In this document: piece by piece, positions 41,256-53,813 of the stretch
Layout of the letters: the number at the start of each line of letters is the position of its first letter
Numbering within the stretch: the stretch's first letter is position 1
NCBI RefSeq assembly: GCF_019097595.1
Contig: NC_080710.1
Span: 14,220,280-14,284,279, forward strand
DNA from: Hemibagrus wyckioides
Lineage: Eukaryota > Chordata > Actinopteri > Siluriformes > Bagridae
Direction: 5' to 3'
DNA: 64,000 bases
The notes under the pieces: model-generated
What the model was told of the DNA's origin: nothing
Database searches by the model: none
Seen by the model: only the letters and a program-made list of their open reading frames with translations
Made by a program: the position numbers and the translations under genes

Positions 41256-44200
41256 TCATGCAGGTCCTGAAAGGTGACAGAGAGCAGAGGCCAATGATCT
41301 CAAACTAATCTGAGCTTAAACCAGTTTCAGAAATATGCAAAGTGATGAGTCGATCACTGAAGGCAGTGATACCTCACTGATGGTTAGTGAATGGAAAGAC
41401 AGTGAATGACTTTAAGACAATAGCAATGTCTTAGCAGCATCTAAAATCACAAATAATGATGGAGGTGGAGTGTTGAATTTGGTTTAGAGTATTCCATTTC
41501 TCTACAGGGTTTTGTACATCTTAACTGACATCACCTGCCCTCTGAATTTTGTCACTCTAAACCCGATTTTCTTCATTATCCATTTCTCAGTGTCACAAGT
41601 GATATTTAATATCTCTGAATGAGTTCAGTAGCAGAGCCGTGCTGTCAGCATCTGATTGCTATTACTCCCTCTGCCTCTCCAACTTCCTCCTTTCCTTCCA
41701 CTGTTAAAATCTAAAAACTATGCACCGAGAACCCCCCTCCCTCTTGCTTTTGGCACAGGTTAGAGAGCTGTCAAAACTCGGAACTAATCCTTTGCACAGC
41801 ACCGCAGACAGACCGACTGGCTCATTACGGAGTCGGCCGAATGGACGGGTGGACGGCCAGAATGCTGAGGGACAGGGTTGTCTAGCCCGTGCTGGGGATA
41901 TGCCAAGCTCACAAGCACCCGACCCTAATGGGACACAGTCTCTGCATCTGGCCCATTTAAAACCAGAGAAGTGGGACTGAGAGTAAGCGTATTTCACATG
42001 TCACAAAAATGGCATAAATAGTTGTGAAATGTTATATCTCATTAGATATATGAATAGACCAAAGCAATTTGAATAGAGCAATGGAGCAGAAATAAGCACT
42101 TATAAGGTCAACTTTGTAACTAGGAATAATTTGGCAACCCAAACCTCACTGCTTTGATGCCTTCTGGTAATTGCCTATCTGTGGCCGTGTTTTTTGACTA
42201 CCAGTCCCTCTATTTCAGGAGCACAAATGAAGTCAGTCCTCCCTGAAATTCCATGCTGTAATTGTCCCGTTACTCAGAAGCCAAAGAATTCAGACAGTAA
42301 GCAGGTCAGTGGGCCTGAAAGATGGAAAAAGTGAACCGCTCAGAACCTTGTGGAATCCAGTGCCCATCAAAGTCACTCTGACAGTCCTCATAGCTTTATA
42401 TTACTCTTTAGTTAAACAAATGCTGTGATTCTGATACTGTCTATATTATATAAAAAAGAAAAGACAACCAGATGGACCACATTTTAATATACTCAGGATC
42501 TCAGTTCTTTAGTTATTCAGGTTCTCAGCTTTATGGAACTTTCAGAACTTCCAGATGACAGATCTACCTAATGGCAGCAAATGAGTTAAGAGAAATTGTT
42601 AACCCTTTAAATTCTCAGGGCCCTTTGCCAGGTCAAGATTTATATTCCTCACTCTCATATCTACTTAACTTTCCTATTATTTTCACAGTACACTCTTAGA
42701 AAAAGGTGAAATGTACATCCAGTAAGGTTTGTTGACTTGCCCCTCTGTTGGAATCCTTCAACTCCTGGTGCCATACAGCAGTATGTTTTCCTGTCATGTT
42801 CAAGTTCTAACCTATAATCCCTTCAAAAGCATAACATATGTCTATACAACAAACCTCTTAAAAAACAGTGAAGATCCTTTGAAAAAAAACATACTTATCA
42901 TTAAGAAGAATAAATGAAAATGTTTAGACTTTGGTTCATACGTTTAAAATAGGTTTAAACAAAATTAGTTTGTTCTAATTCATTTATATCTACAACTTTG
43001 TAAAATTAAATCTATTTTAAATTCATTTTGGTTAGGGATGCTTAAGGCTAGCCACTGTGATCAGGGTTTAGAAGCACTAAAGGATTTTATTTTGAAAAGC
43101 CTGAATACTATAAACTATTAAACCTCTATTTTCTTCCTCATACCATACAAAAGAAGTCATCACTACTGACCCATGAACCTTGCTGCTTTGCTGAAACTCC
43201 ATAACCCATGCTAGGTGTGGTCTGAGTCAGGACCTCATCTTTGAAGTGTGCCTTGTAAAGGAGGCAGCTGGTGAGGGCAAAACCAACGGGGCCTTTCAGC
43301 CTGGCCTTGTAAAGTCCATTTCAAGCCTTCTTAAGCAGAGCTTTGGGACCAGCCTGCTGCTCTGCTAACAATGCCTCTCTGCTAATTTAACAGATCTTTA
43401 AATTCAAAGCATTCTTCTCTCTATCCACTCTCCCTTATGAGAACTTCCTTATGTATTTCTGCACCAGGTGCTGTGCTGCATAACACCAGATCAAGTCAAA
43501 GCTCTCCAACACTAGGGGAAGTAGAGCCACTAAAATTAACTAGGGTTTTTTTTTTTTTAGATTACTTTAATGACTTAAACCTAATCTACCCAAAGCATCA
43601 AATATATTTTCCAGATACATTTTTCTTATTTGCAAATGTAACACAAATCAAAATTAAAATCAGCACTTCTCAGAAAGGCATCTGGTTTATATTTGTATAT
43701 CACATTGATATTTTTTTCGTCATTCACACATATATATCAGTGCTTATTTCCTGATAGCATGCTTTAGTTATAACTTCTTTAAGGTTGAGTGTGGTCATTG
43801 TGGGGATTTTGTATGAAAAAACAGGGGCACTAAATTGAATAAACCTCCAGAAGAAATGACATATATGGCATATTTAGGGTCAGATTTCCTTGTCAGTGGT
43901 ATTGCTAGGCGACAGGAAATTTCAAATTTGTAGTGATTGTTGTTATTAATGGATATTAGCAGGCTTACCCGGTTTCCATTTAGGCCGAAAGGGAGAGGGC
44001 AGGGGGTCACATAAGTGTTCCTTATTACATTCAGCCGCATGGTTTGGAATATATTAACTGCCTGTAGTAAAAATCTTGCTTTGTGATGAGTGAAGCATTG
44101 TGATTAATTCAATGCTCTGGGAAGCACATGGCTATGAGTGAGTTTAATAAAACTGCTTGGCTATATCTACTTATCCCTTAGCAGGTCTTTTAGAGCTTTA

Positions 44201-44885
44201 TCATTAGAATAAAGTGCAATACTAATCCTTTAAAGAAACCTTGCACAAAGATCACAGTGCACTTTATCTTAGGTAAGGAACACTAATAATAGCTGTAGGT
44301 CAAACATTATCCCAGGTCAAACACAAAAATTGCATTAGCTTTCAAATCATAGAACAATGTAAATAGATATAAATAATGACTGTGTCCCTCCCTCTTAGCG
44401 GCGCTGATTTATCTACTAAAGCTTTGCTGTTTGCTACTTGTGGTCATTTATAATGTAAGCAGTAGCTAACTGGTGGCTTATATCATCTCCACAGCAAGAC
44501 CTATGAGCTCATGTTTTTGGCTGTGAGGCTGTTAGTAGAGATTAGGACCCAGAAATCAGTCATCCATTTTGTGTGTGGGGGTTGTGCATGTACATGTAGT
44601 TTTAGGACAAATATTTGCTGGCACTTTCCACCATTCAGCCATACAATGTGCAGTTGTGACTGTCCCGCTTAAGCTTTGGCTTTATAGTTGATTTTCTTTA
44701 TGGGTTTTGGCAAACAGTTTATTGCCAGGTTGCCAGGCCTTGAAATAAAATGAAAATCCTTAATGCAAGCTATAAAGTGTTCAAATGGTTTTGAAAAGAG
44801 TTTGAAGTGAATTTGAATTGTGGAATTACAATGAATTGTCACTAGTTAAATTCACAATTTGTTTTTTGTCTTTAAAGCAAATAAT

Positions 44886-44887
44886 GT

Positions 44888-44966
<79 letters not shown>

Positions 44967-44980
44967 CATGTGTGTGTGTG
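44886..44980. repeat. (GT)n(GA)n microsatellite
   Basis: Compound repeat. Three minus-strand frames encoding Ser-Leu and His-Thr runs are artefacts. Confidence 0.94.
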
Positions 44981-46924
44981 GGTGGATGGATTGGTGGTGG
45001 TGTGTATGCACATATATATGTGTGTGGGTGTGTGTGGGGGGGTAGCAATGAGGTAGCAGATTGGGTGCATATGATTGTCATTAAAAGTAGAGCAAGATGT
45101 TTGACTGAGTGCTGAAGAAATCCAACAAGCAGAGCCTATATAAATCGTTAGCTGAATCAGTTATTTCTATAGGTAAAGTATATTCCCCTGAAGTCTCCAA
45201 TTTATTTGCAAATAATGTGATTTCATGTTCTCATGCTTGTCATTTTGTTATCTTTATTTGCTAAACAGATTCCAGATTCACAAGAATTCCCTCACTGGGT
45301 TGTCTTCCAGTTTCGACCTGGAAAAACCTTGTGCGTTGTGGGTACACTAAATCTCCAAATGTTAATATAGCCCTAAGAGCCATTTAAAAACACCTATTAA
45401 TAGACCCTGACAATATGTTTCACATTTGACTTGTCTTACTAAATTGTAGCATTGAAGTTTTACTTAATCAGTAGGGTATTTTCTTGATAAAAAATGACAT
45501 AGAGTGACATCATGTTATTTTGACCTTCACTCTCTTTCTGTCTTCCAAGTGGATTGAGAATGATCCTGGCTGAAACGTCCTCACGTTAACTTGCAGACAC
45601 TACAAATCATACAATTCTGCTTGTAATGGCTGTAAAACTGAAAATAAACACACAGAATGAACAGTTTACAGCTCAAATCCTTTGCACGCTTGATGAAATG
45701 CAATAAATTACTCTCCAAAAAAACTGGATTTTTTTTTTTCCTTCACTGGAACTTGAGAAATATTTTTATTCTTTCCAGAGGTGAGACTTGAGATTTATAT
45801 TGTATTCTATGTGACTGTCAAGTTCTAAGTGGAGTGGGATACAGCTTTAAGGCTAGCATACAATGACCATATGAACTCTATGAAACTGTATGATTAAAAA
45901 AAAAATCACATAGCTTATAGATATGTAGTTCAAAAATATCTAAGTGGCATGATACTATGATTTTCCTCCCATCTGTATTTGTACTGATATGTTCACATGG
46001 ATCCAAGTTTTAAAATGTTACCCAAAGGAAGGATCACTTGGCAGAATAAGGAATGTTCCATATATTATTGTTGCTTTCTTTGTTGGGTAACATGTACTAC
46101 AATGCAATATTCCAGTTATGGCAGATTGTAGAGATGACTAAACAGCTTATCCTGTATTTCTGCATTTCTTTCCAAAACGGAACCGGATTTTTTCTACAAT
46201 TTTTGGTCACTTGGATATATCAGATTTTCTTTTCCTACACGCCGTGTTCAAGTTTATTGTTGTACAGTTGTGCTGCTGAAAACAGAGGACCAGAACTTTA
46301 GCTACTGAGCCACTTAGTTATTAAACCACTGTAGTGAGAGAAAAATTCATCCCCATTCAAGAGAAAAGATCAACACAACGACTGAGTGATTGGTGTTCAT
46401 TTCCTACAATCAGTTTTACTAAGGAGTCATGAACTAAGTGGTTGAAGAGCTCAGTGCATTTGGTATGTGAGATGCCTAGTTTTGTACACCGTGAAGTAGG
46501 AGGAGATGGGGGCCATTCCAGCACATGAAATGTGCTACTGCCTCTTTTGTCTACAGCGCTCATAAAGTGCAACCACACATGCATGGACAATGAGGCTCCT
46601 TGTGAAAAGTAAGATGTTCATACAGAGTCTTGCCAATGGAAACATAAGTAGACAGAAAACCAAGAGTGAGTCTGGAAGCCATTCTTCTGTTCATGGCAAA
46701 TCCATCATTTACTGAGTTCTACATGGGTTGTGTCAACAATGTATTATGGCATATGATAATGCTTTGGAGTTTTGGAAATTTGTTTAACCTTTTCCCCTGT
46801 CTCAAAACTCGATATGGTCTTTTTCTACCCACTTGATATGGTGCTTGTCTGGCAAAACTCATGTGTATGGTTTTAGCATCATCAATAACGATTCTATTTA
46901 CATACCGGTTACAAAAACCTGTAT

Positions 46925-47640
46925 TTGGCTTGCATAAGTATCCACCCCCCCTTGAATATTTCCACATTTTGTAATGTTGCAACCTGGAACTCAAATAGAA
47001 TTAATTGGGACCTTAAATGATGACTTTATGCTAAATAGATGATAATATTGATGTGGAAAGGGAAAAACGACTTAATAATTGTAATTGTATATGGTTCAGT
47101 CACATCCGTAAATTAAGTCTAGTGCAAGCAGTTCACTTCAGAAGTCATATTATTGTTGAATGGAGTCCACCATTTTAAAATTAAAGTGTCATTTGATCAC
47201 AACTTTCATGAAAGACTCCAGAGTTTGGTAAGGAACATATCTAAAAAACAGCATTATGAAAACACAGGAATTATCAAAATATATCCTGAATATTCTGGAA
47301 TCAGTTCTGGAGTCAGGGTTTAATTAAAAAAAAAAAATTCCACTTTAAATATAACATAACAGCAACAGAGAGGAGGCGATTCATAAATGAAAATCAGTGA
47401 CTTCATAGGGCTTCATGGAAGAGTGGAGAGTCATATAAAATCCTCTTTGGACATACTGGAGACTCAGCAAACACATGAAATAATCTCTACGGTCTGATTT
47501 GAATGCTTTGGCCCAAACAGTAATATCAAACTGAGACACAACACTGGTCATCACCCTGAGAACACCATCCCTACAGTGAAGCATGGTGCTGGTAGCATCA
47601 TTCTGAACTTTTTCCTTCCACTTCATTATTATAGGTTTAG
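46925..47640 (+). pseudogene. Tc1-like relic, third family
   Basis: Opens with 'ttgcataagtatccacccc' and 'ttccacattttgtaatgttgc', continues with 'aggaattatcaaaatatatcctg' and ends at 'caccctgagaacaccatcc' and 'acagtgaagcatggtgctgg', the blocks of a fish Tc1 family that has this 5' flank and the transposase C-terminal half. The middle of the transposase is mostly deleted. Confidence 0.65.
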
Positions 47641-47644
47641 ATTT

Positions 47645-47765
47645 ATGATGTGAACATTACCTATTTTTTGCATTGCACTGCTGCCATGCAGTTTGCTGGT
47701 AATATAATTGCATTCAAGTGTAGGTGTACAGGTGTTCCTAATAAAGTGCTTGGTGGGTGTAATGG
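47645..47765 (+). repeat. 3' end fragment of a Tc1-like element
   Basis: Contains 'gtaggtgtacaggtgttcct' and 'aataaagtgcttggtgggtg', the typical 3' end of the family at 33905-34682. Directly follows the relic of a different Tc1 family. Confidence 0.6.
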
Positions 47766-47961
47766 TGCATACTGCTATTTTAACTAGCTGAGAGATACTG
47801 GAGTCTTTTGTTCTTTACATGAAAGGTGCCTAGATGAGGAGTTGGCCTTTAAGATATGAATAATTTGAACTTCTCAATGTTATCTGGTGAAACTGATCCA
47901 TGATCAGGATAATAATGGTGGTAATAACAATGGCATGCTGGGGTTGTTGGTAATTCTGTGA

Positions 47962-48190
47962 TTAAAAGCTCATTAAAGTTTGAAGTTTCCTTCCAATTAA
48001 GACATTTATGAGGCATGCTAAGAGAAAACAGAAATTGATGATCTTAATAAGTTGGAATGACAAGACAAGAATGCCAAGCACAGATCCTTGATGTACACCA
48101 CTTGTTAGCAGATAAGATTCATGCTCTTTGCCCTTCTGCAGAGCTTGTTGAAATAATGGACTCAAACCAAAACTCAAACGCAACAATTGT
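47962..48190 (-). pseudogene. Non-LTR retrotransposon reverse transcriptase fragment
   Basis: The minus-strand open frame contains TSGVHQGSVLG, close to the GVPQGSVLGP block of LINE reverse transcriptases, preceded by plausible flanking sequence. Only about 75 codons remain; no YADD block is seen. Family not determined. Confidence 0.5.
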
Positions 48191-49325
48191 TCTAAGGCAT
48201 TGAGTAAAAAAGAAAAATCTGAAAAGAATAGTACAAGAACTGAAGACTTGCAGTCAATTTAAACAAATTATTTGAAATCATTACGAATGATTTTTGTAGT
48301 ACAATGAACTGAAATAATAATCTTTTACATGCCTAAAAAAGATTAACTGTAATATTTTAATTTTAGGTGTTTAGGTGTTTATATTGTTTATTTCAATAAA
48401 TGTAATAGGTTATATTTCAGTTTACACCTATTGATTATTTTAAGTTTAAACATGACAACCAAAGTGTCATGTCCACTAAAGTCACGTACTCACAGACCAC
48501 AGTTCACTTACCTATAATGGCATATGCCACCTGGTTCAAAGATGTTACTGCCTTTTGTTGATGAGTTTCTGAATTTGCATCCAAAGCACAGAAAAGATTT
48601 TTTCCAGATAAAACGTAACTATCATTTGAGGGTTCTTAGGCTACAGATGGAGTACTGAACTTAAAAAAAATATTTAAAATGGTTTCCAAAGGACTATTGT
48701 ACAACTCATCCATGACCTTTATTGTTTAGTAGAGCCCAATAACTATGAAATAAAATACTGCCTGTCCTCCTTGCCAAAACTGTCAATGGAATATGAGAAC
48801 CACTTTAGTAGCTCATGTATGAACAAAGTTAAAAAGGCCAATATAATAAAATCATGAGTCCTGCTCACATGAACTGAAATAATTTGGTATGCAGTGTCCT
48901 CTCATAAAATATTTAAATGACACCACATATAGTCACAATGATTTAGAAAAGTACATTTAATTCACTTTTATTGCAGCACACACTACTTAACTCTAGATGT
49001 ATTGTTTACAATGAAAGTATTTACATTTTACATTAATTATATTCTTATATCCTACCAATTGACCTCTGTGTCTAATGTACAGAATCTGCAAGCTGATTAA
49101 GAACTACAGCTATAGCTTTAACATTTACTTCTATCTTCATTTATATCTACTTCTATCCTGCTGTGGTTTCCTTCTATCACATTTCTTTTTTGATTTATTT
49201 CCAAATCCAAATCCTTATGGGTCAGTTATTTGGTAACTCAAATACAACTGGATTGCTACCAGACAATTATCAAAGCGAATGTGTCTACTGTTAAAAGTGT
49301 TCAAAACCATCACATCATAATATAT
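48191..49325. other. Intergenic, nothing recognised
   Basis: AT-rich unique sequence without gene or named repeat. Confidence 0.5.
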
Positions 49326-49329
49326 AAAT

Positions 49330-49850
49330 AAGTGGGGAAGAAAAGGAAAAATTTGATCTCAGTGGCTGGGTTGTTGCTGATCTCAAGGGATTTTCATACA
49401 AAACAGTTCCTAGAATTTACACAAAATGGTTAAAGAAAAAAAATAAACATTCTTTGAGCAGAAGTTATTGATGAGGGAGGTCAGACGAGAACAGCCAGAC
49501 TGATTCAAGCTAGGGAATTCTAAAAGCTAACTATTTAAGGAGTTGTTATTTAACTTAAATAACAACTCCATGGTGAGCAGAAAAGCATTTTTGAATGCAA
49601 ATTTTTCAGTGGAGGCTACATCGAACATCTAGTTCCACTTATCTCAGTTCAGATCATGAATCTGAGACTCCAGTTGGCTGAAACTGAATCTTTTGTAAAA
49701 GACCAGGTGTAACCAACAACCAAGCAGATTTTTCCTGTTTGGTTTGAAAATTAAATGAAACTCTTGACCTGTGTCTATCATTTTATGTGCTATGTTGCTG
49801 CATATGATTTGCTGATATAACAACTGCATGAATTTGCATTTGTACAGGTC
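49330..49850 (+). pseudogene. Tc1-like transposon relic
   Basis: Heavily decayed copy of the 33905-34682 family: 'aatttgatctcagtggctgg', 'tgctgatctcaagggatttt', 'cctagaatttacacaaaatgg', 'aagttattgatgagggaggt', 'ggtgagcagaaaagca' and an end near 'gcatttgtacaggtcag'. Confidence 0.6.
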
Positions 49851-51574
49851 AGCTGTTTATACAGTAGTTGTATTGCTGTAGTGTTTTGCATTGTTTATTC
49901 CAGTAGGAGGATGCAGTAGGAGATCCCCCTGAGGACCAACTAAAGAACCTGAATGGGTTTCAAGATTTAACATTGCAGTATTCTCTTCCCTTCATTCATG
50001 CACAGTGGTTATAATACGAATTGAGAGTGCCTTGAGATGGATAGGGTCACACGAAATGTATTAGTCTTCCTCCATTCCAAATTGGACAAAAAAAATTGTA
50101 ATATTGAGTCTATAGGGAAATGTCGGATTTTGAATACACTACATGGATTTCAGGTTCATTTATAGAGCACTAAACAGCAAAAATGTGTTCATTACCTCAA
50201 AACACAAACCCTGAGGTTTCATTTCTGCTCCAAGTTATTGTTAGCAACGCATTGGGCTCTGGAGAAAAGTTATGAGCAAGATGAAATGCTCCAAAGGCAA
50301 GCTGTCTTATGGATCATATGGTGTGCATGGTCATCAAAGCTGGATTCTGAATCTTATGGTATACTGTGTTTCCATAAAGTCCTCTCATTTGTTGACTTTT
50401 TATTCTCATAAACTCTGTGGCACCGTAAATTATGGCAGTTTTATAAACCAAAAATGCACTCACAAAAGCAGTTAAACACTTCATCAAACACCTGATGGAG
50501 GATACTATTTAAACTGTCTGCTTTTCATAGCATAGACCATTAAACAATTCCCCTTTTCTGTGATTTGATCCATGTGATAAGAGACCATGTGAAAAGTCTT
50601 CCCAATTTCCTTACTGGTTTGCTCAGAGTTCTGTAGTAAACCCAGATATTTTATGACTATTGCGCAATACAGCAAGCAGTTTTTGGGAAGAAGTGATGAG
50701 ATTTATGCTAATGCACATTCTCTCATGTACACTAGCTTTTACCTCATCCTGTGAATGACATATCGGTTAATATCATTTCATGACAGAGAAAAGTCAATCC
50801 CCCTCTCCTGTGTTTCCTGTACTGTACACACATTATTGTGAATCCAGGCGGGAAACATATATCTTACAGAAAACAATGAACCAAAGCCACACATTCCGTA
50901 GAGTCCACTAGGGTTATAATTCCCATATTCATTACTACATGGGAACGTGAGAATTGTATAAACGATGCTACTTTTAAAGAATTTATAGCAGTGGGTAAGT
51001 GATGATATTTATGTACGGCTGTGTAGCTAAGAACACAATAAAGAAAGAATGTGATATGTAGAACTAATACATATGAATCAGGTAACCTAAAACCTGGAAA
51101 AAACACAATCTCATAATGGTGTGCAACCCAAGTGGTGGATGATCGCTCATGGACTAAATTTTTAACAATTGCATATATTTAAAATTTACTAACTGAGAAA
51201 TTTGGCTAGAAGCTGAGAAAGAAGGGGTGGGCTCATATTTTGCAAGTGCTAAGTGTCCTCAGGAGAGGTCTAATAGTAGTAGGGAACAGCTGTTCAAATA
51301 CAAACCATTTTAGTGTGGATAATAAGAATAGGGACACAATGGTCATATTTTATTTTTAATTATATCAGTATCCTATAATAAAAAACAAAACAAACAAAAA
51401 AAAGTGGTTCATTTGTGTACAGCAAGATTAGATCAATGTTGAAAATACAAAATCTTTCACCATAATAAATAAAAACAGAATTTTAAACAGGTTTCTAAAC
51501 AGAAATGGACAGACAATAACCTTAAAAGATCAAGACACACATACTGATGAATAATGGTCATTCATACAGGGTAG

Positions 51575-51705
51575 GATGGTGATGCAAAGGGATGTGTTTG
51601 CTGCCTCATAGCTCTAGGATTCAGGGTTCGATCCTGAGCTTGGGTTACTGTTTGTGTGGAATTTTGTATGTTCTCCCCCTCCCTATTTTAGCATGGGCTT
51701 CCTCT
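51575..51705 (+). repeat. Fish SINE-type repeat, partial
   Basis: Contains 'gctgcctcatagctctagg', 'gttcgatcctgagcttggg' and 'gtatgttctccccct', the 5' half of the element at 8730-9056. Confidence 0.6.
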
Positions 51706-52879
51706 GAGGTGTTTAGTTTTTGTCCAAAATGGTGGATTGGCTACTTTAAATAAAGCATAACATTTTTTTGACTATAACCTTAACATAAATTGCCTGATGC
51801 ATTTGTAACTGCCTGGTCCGGGTCACAGATGTTTACATTAGTGAAGAAGTTCCCACATTATTTTGTAAAATAGAACAAACTAATTTGTTAGAAAACACAA
51901 CCAGATACAAACAAATGTAATAACTGTGTAATTGTAATTGAAAAAACGTCTCATGGACATCTCTAGTTGAGCCTAATTATGAACTCAAGTGAAGTAGCTG
52001 AGGTTGATGAACTGTCAGGATCAGAAACCATACTAACAGTGCTGAGTTTAATTTAGAGGGATAGTGTTAGTGTTCACAGGTAATATAAAAATTAACACCT
52101 CTTCCAGTTTGCCATGCATACCGTATTTCAGGATTTAATCTGAAAACAGATGCATGCGGATGTTTGGAGCTCTAAATGGATACAAATGCAGGTATTATTT
52201 TGCTATAGTCCTTATATATATGTTCTCTGGATGCTACATGGGAACTATAGCTCTAAATGCAGTCACACATCAGGCCCCAGAAAGCCCACAGGGCTCCCCA
52301 TAGCAGCTGTAATCCATCCATGATTATATATTCCATTGTACAACAGTAGCATATTGTATATCATGTGATTTGTCCAGCATATACCTTTACATTTGAAGTG
52401 ATTCCTGTCAAACTAAAGAGGAAAAATGACTGTGCAATGAGTTTGTTTATGGGAATGTGGTGAAAAACTCCACAAATGTTTATTTGAGCTCTACCCGTGT
52501 TTCCCATTGCCACATAATCAATCAGAGTACCCAGTCAAATGTACTTCCACATGGATGTAGAAGTCAGCTATGGACCGATGACATCTGGTTAGATTTCTGA
52601 ATGTCTGAAAAAAACTTTAGTGTTCTATCTGTCTTTAATCAGTTTGCGTTATACATATATTATTTACACGGCACTAAATATATCTTAAATGTTTGATACC
52701 TCAAAATAAATAAATAAATAAATTACTCACATGCATACACAAACATATATGAAAGTTGTGTGTGTTTTAATTTACTAAAGATCAAAACTGTATGAATCAA
52801 CACCTTCCAAAATCCCAGTATTGTATTGAAATTCCTTCGAACGGTGTTCATTGTTAATATTTTTATATTAATTTTTATG

Positions 52880-53065
52880 AATAATTATTATACATACACC
52901 ATGCACACACATCCAAACCTGGAATAGGCAATCCACCAACTGTCATGTTTTTAGGCAGGAGGAAACCAGAAAGCTTGAAGGAAACCCACATGTACATGGT
53001 GATGCACATGCATGGAAACCCCAGAGAGACAGTACACCTGAGCCCAGGATCAAAAGCATTGGAAC
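52880..53065 (-). repeat. Fish SINE-type repeat, partial reverse copy
   Basis: Contains 'caatccaccaactgtcatg', 'ttttaggcaggaggaaacc' and 'gagcccaggatcaaaagc', matching the reverse complement of the element's middle. Confidence 0.5.
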
Positions 53066-53773
53066 ATTTATTTATTGTTTATTTATCATTTTTGGAAGGA
53101 CTCTCCTTGTTAGCATCAGAGGTAATGCTGTAATGTCTTCAAAACTTAAAGCTTTACAGTTTCTTTGTCACACGTCATGAGGCATTTTTGTTTGCATATT
53201 CATTTCAGGATAAAGAAAAAACGAAATCTTGTGAGGAAACTGTTTATAACTGTTGCAATGCAAGACAAGATAGAAAAAGATCTACTTTGTTTTGTGGAAG
53301 TTCCCACAAAGTTAATCGTAACTATATGTGAATAAATTGCTTCACTCTTTAGTAAAATTAACACAGTTAAAAATGCGAAAAAGAATAGAACATTGATTGT
53401 TGAAAATGTATCCTATAACAGTGCTTCCCATCATGAATTATTCCTTTCTAAATGATAATGGTATTTGTGGACATGAAAATAGCAATAATGTCAATCTTAA
53501 ATCACAGAATGTAATGATTTATTAAACATCTGTTATAAACATGGAGCACAGTGCTAAATGCAGGAACAGAAATAACAGACAAGGTTTAATATTTTGTTTT
53601 ATAAGTATGTGTATTTTTATATTGCATGAAGCTGCATGTACTTAACACATAATTTAATGTTCAGCGTTTGCTGATGTACTAAACATTAAATATGAGTTTG
53701 ATTCATAATACAAATGTAGTATCTTTTTCAGAAGGTGATATAGTTGTTTTTAGACTACCGAGTTTTACTATCA

Positions 53774-53774
53774 T

Positions 53775-53807
<33 letters not shown>
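53774..53807. repeat. (GA)n microsatellite
   Basis: About 17 GA units. Confidence 0.93.

Positions 53808-53813
<6 letters not shown>

Larger units (their letters stand above)
40394..46920. other. Gene desert, first part
   Basis: No gene recognised. Contents: a SINE-type repeat (40988-41255), a GC-richer unique block (41690-41990), unique blocks near 42150-42410 and 43850-44045, and a compound microsatellite (44886-44980). Overlapping open frames on both strands at 41700-42000 are not supported as coding. Confidence 0.5.
49851..53773. other. Gene desert, middle part
   Basis: No gene recognised. Partial SINE-type copies at about 51575-51705 and 52880-53065. Other open frames are short and unsupported. 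Confidence 0.5.

Noticed and set aside
41704..41997. Overlapping 86- and 97-codon frames as possible genes
   Set aside because: Mirror frames in a GC-rich block are expected by chance; no start context, splice site or homology supports either.
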